Shown here one piece after another: positions 6,071 through 8,257 of a stretch of DNA of 8,257 nt. Source of the DNA: Arthrobacter sp. GTDB taxonomy: Bacteria > Actinomycetota > Actinomycetes > Actinomycetales > Micrococcaceae. The position numbers and the translations under genes are program-made. The first letter of the stretch is position 1; every line of letters starts with the position of its first letter. A model generated the notes under the pieces. The model was not told the DNA's origin and made no database searches. It saw nothing but the letters and a program-made list of their open reading frames with translations. Where the stretch lies: positions 1-8,257 of the forward strand of contig JAPSIT010000067.1 of assembly GCA_031178585.1 (NCBI GenBank). Reading direction: 5' to 3'.

Positions 6071-7153
6071 GTGCCTACGCCTGATGGATCCGTCTCATCC
6101 GCTGTGCCTGCTTCCGCCGTGCCCCCTGCGGCGCCGCCGGTGGCCGCGGGTTCGAGCCCGGCGGGGCCGGGCTCCGGTTCGGCCGGGGCAGCTTCCGGCA
6201 AGGCCGCCGGGCTGAAAGCCGTGGATAAGGACACGACGGCGGGTGTCCTGTTCGGCATCGGGGCGTATGGGCTGTGGGGGATGCTTCCGCTGTACTTCTT
6301 TGTGCTGCAGCCCGCCGGCGCCGTCGAAATCGTGGCCAACCGCGTGGTCTGGTCGCTGCTGTTCTGCGCCCTGCTGATCACGGTGACAAGGACCTGGCGT
6401 GTTCTGGGCGCGGCCTTCCGGGACCGCTCCGTGTTCGGCCCACTGTCCGTCGCCGCGGCACTGATTGCCGTGAACTGGCTGACCTACACGTACGGGGTGA
6501 CTACGGGGCAGGCAGTAGAAGCGTCGCTGGGCTACTTCATCAACCCGCTCGTATCCGTCCTGCTCGGCGTGTTCGTCCTGAAGGAGAAACTCCGCCCCCT
6601 GCAGTGGACCGCCGTCGGAATCGGCTTTATTGCCGTGGCCGTCCTGACCGTGTCCTACGGGAAGCTGCCGTGGATCGCACTGACGCTCGCCGTCAGTTTC
6701 GGGCTGTACGGGTTCGTCAAGAAGCGCGTGGGCCCCAGGGCGGAAGCCATTACGAGCCTCACGGTGGAGACCATTGTGCTCGCTCCCCTGGCGGCGGCCA
6801 CCATGGTTTTCCTTGCCGTCAGCGGGAGCGCGACGCTGACCAGCAACGGCGCCGGGCACTTCTGGCTGCTGGCGGCCTCAGGCATCATTACGGCGGTGCC
6901 GCTGCTGTTCTTCGGTGCCTCCGCCCGCCGCCTGCCGATGACTACGATCGGCCTGCTGCAGTACTTCGCACCCGTCCTGCAGTTCATCGTCGCGCTGGCC
7001 GTTTTCCGCGAGGCGATGACCCTGGAACGGTGGATCGGGTTCGGCGTCGTCTGGCTGGCGCTGCTGGTGCTGACGGTGGATATGCTGGCCGCCGCCCGCA
7101 AGAACTCCGCGGCCCGCAAGCTCGCCCTCCGGGAAGCGCGAACAGACACTTAA
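6071..7153 (+). CDS. rarD: RarD-type EamA/DMT-family transporter
   Basis: An inner-membrane protein of the drug/metabolite transporter superfamily, with about ten predicted helices (roughly 57-79, 86-104, 122-142, 147-169, 177-194, 198-217, 227-249, 262-281, 291-311 and 319-340). RarD hallmarks are visible: YGLWGMLPLYFFVL near the first helix, AVEIVANRVVWSLLF (84-98), VNWLTYTYGVTTGQAVEASLGYFINPL (134-160, read in parts) and TTIGLLQYFAPVLQFIVAL (291-309). Known E. coli RarD is about 296 residues and has no firmly established substrate. This reading is 360 residues because of an Ala/Pro/Gly-rich, low-complexity N-terminus of about 50 residues. The GTG at 6071 has no ribosome binding site at the right distance, so translation may be leaderless. 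GTG at 6221 would give a 310-residue protein of normal length but also lacks a good site. The start is therefore uncertain; the family is not. It converges on the universal stress protein gene 46 bases away. Confidence 0.93.
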   Translation: MPTPDGSVSSAVPASAVPPAAPPVAAGSSPAGPGSGSAGAASGKAAGLKAVDKDTTAGVLFGIGAYGLWGMLPLYFFVLQPAGAVEIVANRVVWSLLFCALLITVTRTWRVLGAAFRDRSVFGPLSVAAALIAVNWLTYTYGVTTGQAVEASLGYFINPLVSVLLGVFVLKEKLRPLQWTAVGIGFIAVAVLTVSYGKLPWIALTLAVSFGLYGFVKKRVGPRAEAITSLTVETIVLAPLAAATMVFLAVSGSATLTSNGAGHFWLLAASGIITAVPLLFFGASARRLPMTTIGLLQYFAPVLQFIVALAVFREAMTLERWIGFGVVWLALLVLTVDMLAAARKNSAARKLALREARTDT

Positions 7154-7199
7154 GCCCCAGCCCCCACGCGAACTCACCCCCAAGCGGACGGGCAGGGAC
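7154..7199. other. Intergenic gap between convergent rarD and universal stress protein genes
   Basis: Both genes end here. The 46 bases are rich in C runs and contain the first copy of the 22-base repeat (7174-7195). I see no strong stem-loop with a T-run, so the way transcription ends from either side is not evident. Confidence 0.5.
7174..7195. repeat. 22-base intergenic repeat, copy 1
   Basis: Starts TCACCCCC and ends GGACGGGCAG. It matches the copy at 8230-8251 in 18 of 22 positions, ungapped and in the same orientation. The two copies bracket the universal stress protein gene. This copy lies entirely between two stop codons. It may be a dispersed intergenic element or a shared terminator-like sequence. 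Confidence 0.5.
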
Positions 7200-8066
7200 C
7201 TAGGGGGCAGAGGCCACCCGTTCGTAGTCACGCGGGACCACCACCATGGGCACCGGCAGGGCGCGCAGAACCTTGTTGGCGGTGCTCCCCAGGAACATGC
7301 GGTTCCTCTCCGCCAGGCGCGAGGAGCCCACAATCATGATCTCGCCGTCGTCCCATTCCAGGCCGTCGATGGCTTCCTCGATGGTGCGGCCGTGGGCAAC
7401 AGCGACGCTGGCCTCATGCCCGGCAGGCACCTTGCCGGAGGCGTCGGACAGCACTGTGTTGGCGTGGATGTGCGCCGCATTGACTGCTTCCCCGGCGTCT
7501 CCGGCGGCGTCAAGCTCCACGAGCGACACCAGGCGCAGCGGCACTCCGCGGCGCTTTGCCGCATTGATGGCGGTTTCGATCGCGGCTTCCGCTCCCTCGC
7601 GCTGCCCCACGGCCAGGGTCAGGCGGGTAATGGGCGCCGTCCGCTGGTAGCCGCGCGGTGCAAGGGCCACGGGAACAGGCGAGGCGTGCAGCAGAGCATT
7701 GGCCACGCTGCCCACCGTGTACCGCTTGAACAGGCCGGCACTGGCGGCGCCAACCACAATCAGCCCGGCTTTGAGTTCAACAGCCGCCTCGATCAGGCCG
7801 GAGGCAAACGAATCGGCTTCCCGTGCGTGGAACGTGGCGGACAGGCCCTGAGGGATCAGACCCAGCCCTTGCCGTTCAGCGGTCAGCACTTCCTGCTCGG
7901 CGGCGCTCACCCTGCTGCCCTCAGGGTTCAGCGCAACGTACGGCGTGCCCTTCTTCACAACGTAAACGAGGTCCAGGTGCGCGTCCTGGGCCAGAGCGAG
8001 CGACGTCGCCAGGGCCACGGCGTCCGCGCCGCGCTCGGTGGGTGTGTAGCCGACTACGTATCGCAT
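7200..8066 (-). CDS. Tandem universal stress protein (two Usp domains)
   Basis: A 288-residue cytoplasmic protein made of two UspA-like domains, at about 1-140 and 145-288. Such proteins are commonly linked to stress survival, starvation or hypoxia in actinobacteria. Domain 1 opens with MRYVVGYTPTERG and closes with LIVVGAASAGLFKRYTVGSVANALLHASPVPVALAP (102-137, read in parts). Domain 2 closes with IMIVGSSRLAERNRMFLGSTANKVLRALPVPMVVVP (243-278, read in parts). The usual nucleotide site is G-2x-G-9x-G-S/T. Here the second Gly is Ser109 in domain 1 and Arg250 in domain 2, while the first Gly and the final GS are kept; the Asp expected after the first strand (VGVDGS-like) is Thr8 or a neighbour. 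ATP binding may therefore be weak or lost. The frame is open to 8255, but the ATG at 8066 has GAGGGG 6 bases ahead and matches the family N-terminus, so it is the start. Confidence 0.93.
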   Translation of the reverse strand: MRYVVGYTPTERGADAVALATSLALAQDAHLDLVYVVKKGTPYVALNPEGSRVSAAEQEVLTAERQGLGLIPQGLSATFHAREADSFASGLIEAAVELKAGLIVVGAASAGLFKRYTVGSVANALLHASPVPVALAPRGYQRTAPITRLTLAVGQREGAEAAIETAINAAKRRGVPLRLVSLVELDAAGDAGEAVNAAHIHANTVLSDASGKVPAGHEASVAVAHGRTIEEAIDGLEWDDGEIMIVGSSRLAERNRMFLGSTANKVLRALPVPMVVVPRDYERVASAP

Positions 8067-8072
8067 GCGAAA

Positions 8073-8078
8073 CCCCTC
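8073..8078 (-). promoter_or_regulatory. Ribosome binding site fixing the universal stress protein start
   Basis: GAGGGG on the minus strand, 6 bases before the ATG at 8066. It rules against the 63 extra N-terminal residues of the longer open frame. The sequence just upstream, CCTCACCC, could pair with it (CCTC with GAGG, or ACCC with GGGT) and partly hide the site in the mRNA. Confidence 0.8.
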
Positions 8079-8170
8079 TTTGGGTGAGGCAGACACGGGC
8101 GCCGCCAGGGTCTCCGCGGTGGACCGGTCTGCGATGAGTGCGGTGGTGACGATGACTCTACCGGAGCATA

Positions 8171-8212
8171 CGACGGCGGGCCGGGCACCTTTCGGTACCC
8201 GGCCCGCCGTCG
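8171..8212. terminator. Strong 15-bp hairpin upstream of the universal stress protein gene
   Basis: CGACGGCGGGCCGGG (8171-8185) and CCCGGCCCGCCGTCG (8198-8212) are perfect inverted copies. Inside them, after one mismatch, ACC/GGT adds 3 more pairs around a TTTC loop. Neither side has a T-run, which is common for actinobacterial terminators. It most likely ends transcription of a gene beyond the right edge before the universal stress protein promoter. A large regulator operator is the alternative. Confidence 0.65.
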
Positions 8213-8229
8213 ATCCCTGCCGCCCGAGG

Positions 8230-8251
8230 TTACCCCCGCGCGAACGGGCAG
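8230..8251. repeat. 22-base intergenic repeat, copy 2
   Basis: Starts TTACCCCC and ends GAACGGGCAG; 18 of 22 positions agree with the copy at 7174-7195, in the same orientation. It lies next to the 8171-8212 hairpin, close to the right edge of the window. Confidence 0.5.
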
Positions 8252-8257
8252 ACAATG

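Noticed and set aside
1861..7208. Similar GCCCCCTA sequence at the stop codons of the regulator and the universal stress protein
   Set aside because: Both proteins happen to end in Ala-Pro before the stop, which with GC-rich codons gives this match; no further similarity follows.
8067..8255. Longer universal stress protein N-terminus starting at 8255
   Set aside because: It would translate through the 15-bp hairpin. The ATG at 8066 has GAGGGG at ideal spacing and a family-like first strand.
8230..8257. Possible 3' end of a minus-strand gene (…IVCPFARG then TAA at 8232-8230)
   Set aside because: Only nine residues are visible, and the same bases form the repeat shared with 7174-7195, so a coding origin cannot be supported.

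Overview
The window looks like chromosomal DNA of a high-GC actinobacterium, most likely Arthrobacter, Pseudarthrobacter or a close relative in the Micrococcaceae. This rests on strong G/C third-position bias, GTG starts, long antisense shadow frames, an FprA-type ferredoxin-NADP reductase, an AcoR-like regulator without a sigma-54 AAA+ domain, and the overall look of the proteins. The genus is an inference. No phage, insertion sequence, CRISPR array, rRNA or tRNA was seen. There is no gene-free stretch above about 200 bases.

Left part (1-3283, all minus strand): an aldehyde-oxidation cassette. In transcription order it is a GAF-domain regulator (3283-1865), an NAD-type aldehyde dehydrogenase of the AldB/ExaC/AcoD kind (1746-223), and a DUF779 protein (212 to beyond the left edge) that starts 10 bases after the dehydrogenase stop. 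The regulator has an AcoR-like sensor half joined to what looks like a SARP-type winged helix plus BTAD-like helical tail. The 118 bases ahead of the dehydrogenase hold two AGGTTGCA direct repeats one helical turn apart, and a TTGC-TCT-GCAA palindrome over its ribosome binding site. These are candidate operators.

Middle part (3445-5946, minus strand): fprA, a ferredoxin/NADP reductase, preceded by a bacterial type IB DNA topoisomerase with a recognisable active site. The 69 bases between them carry a good -10 box and a strong stem-loop in the probable fprA leader. An AT-richer 124-base region (5947-6070) separates the topoisomerase from the divergent rarD.

Right part (6071-8257): rarD, a ten-helix EamA/DMT-family transporter on the plus strand, converges on a minus-strand tandem-domain universal stress protein. 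The stress-protein gene is flanked by two related 22-base repeats and is preceded by a perfect 15-bp inverted repeat with the look of a terminator for a gene beyond the right edge.

Most genes belong to known families. The parts most worth a second look are the regulator's fusion architecture, its candidate operator, and the DUF779-dehydrogenase pairing.
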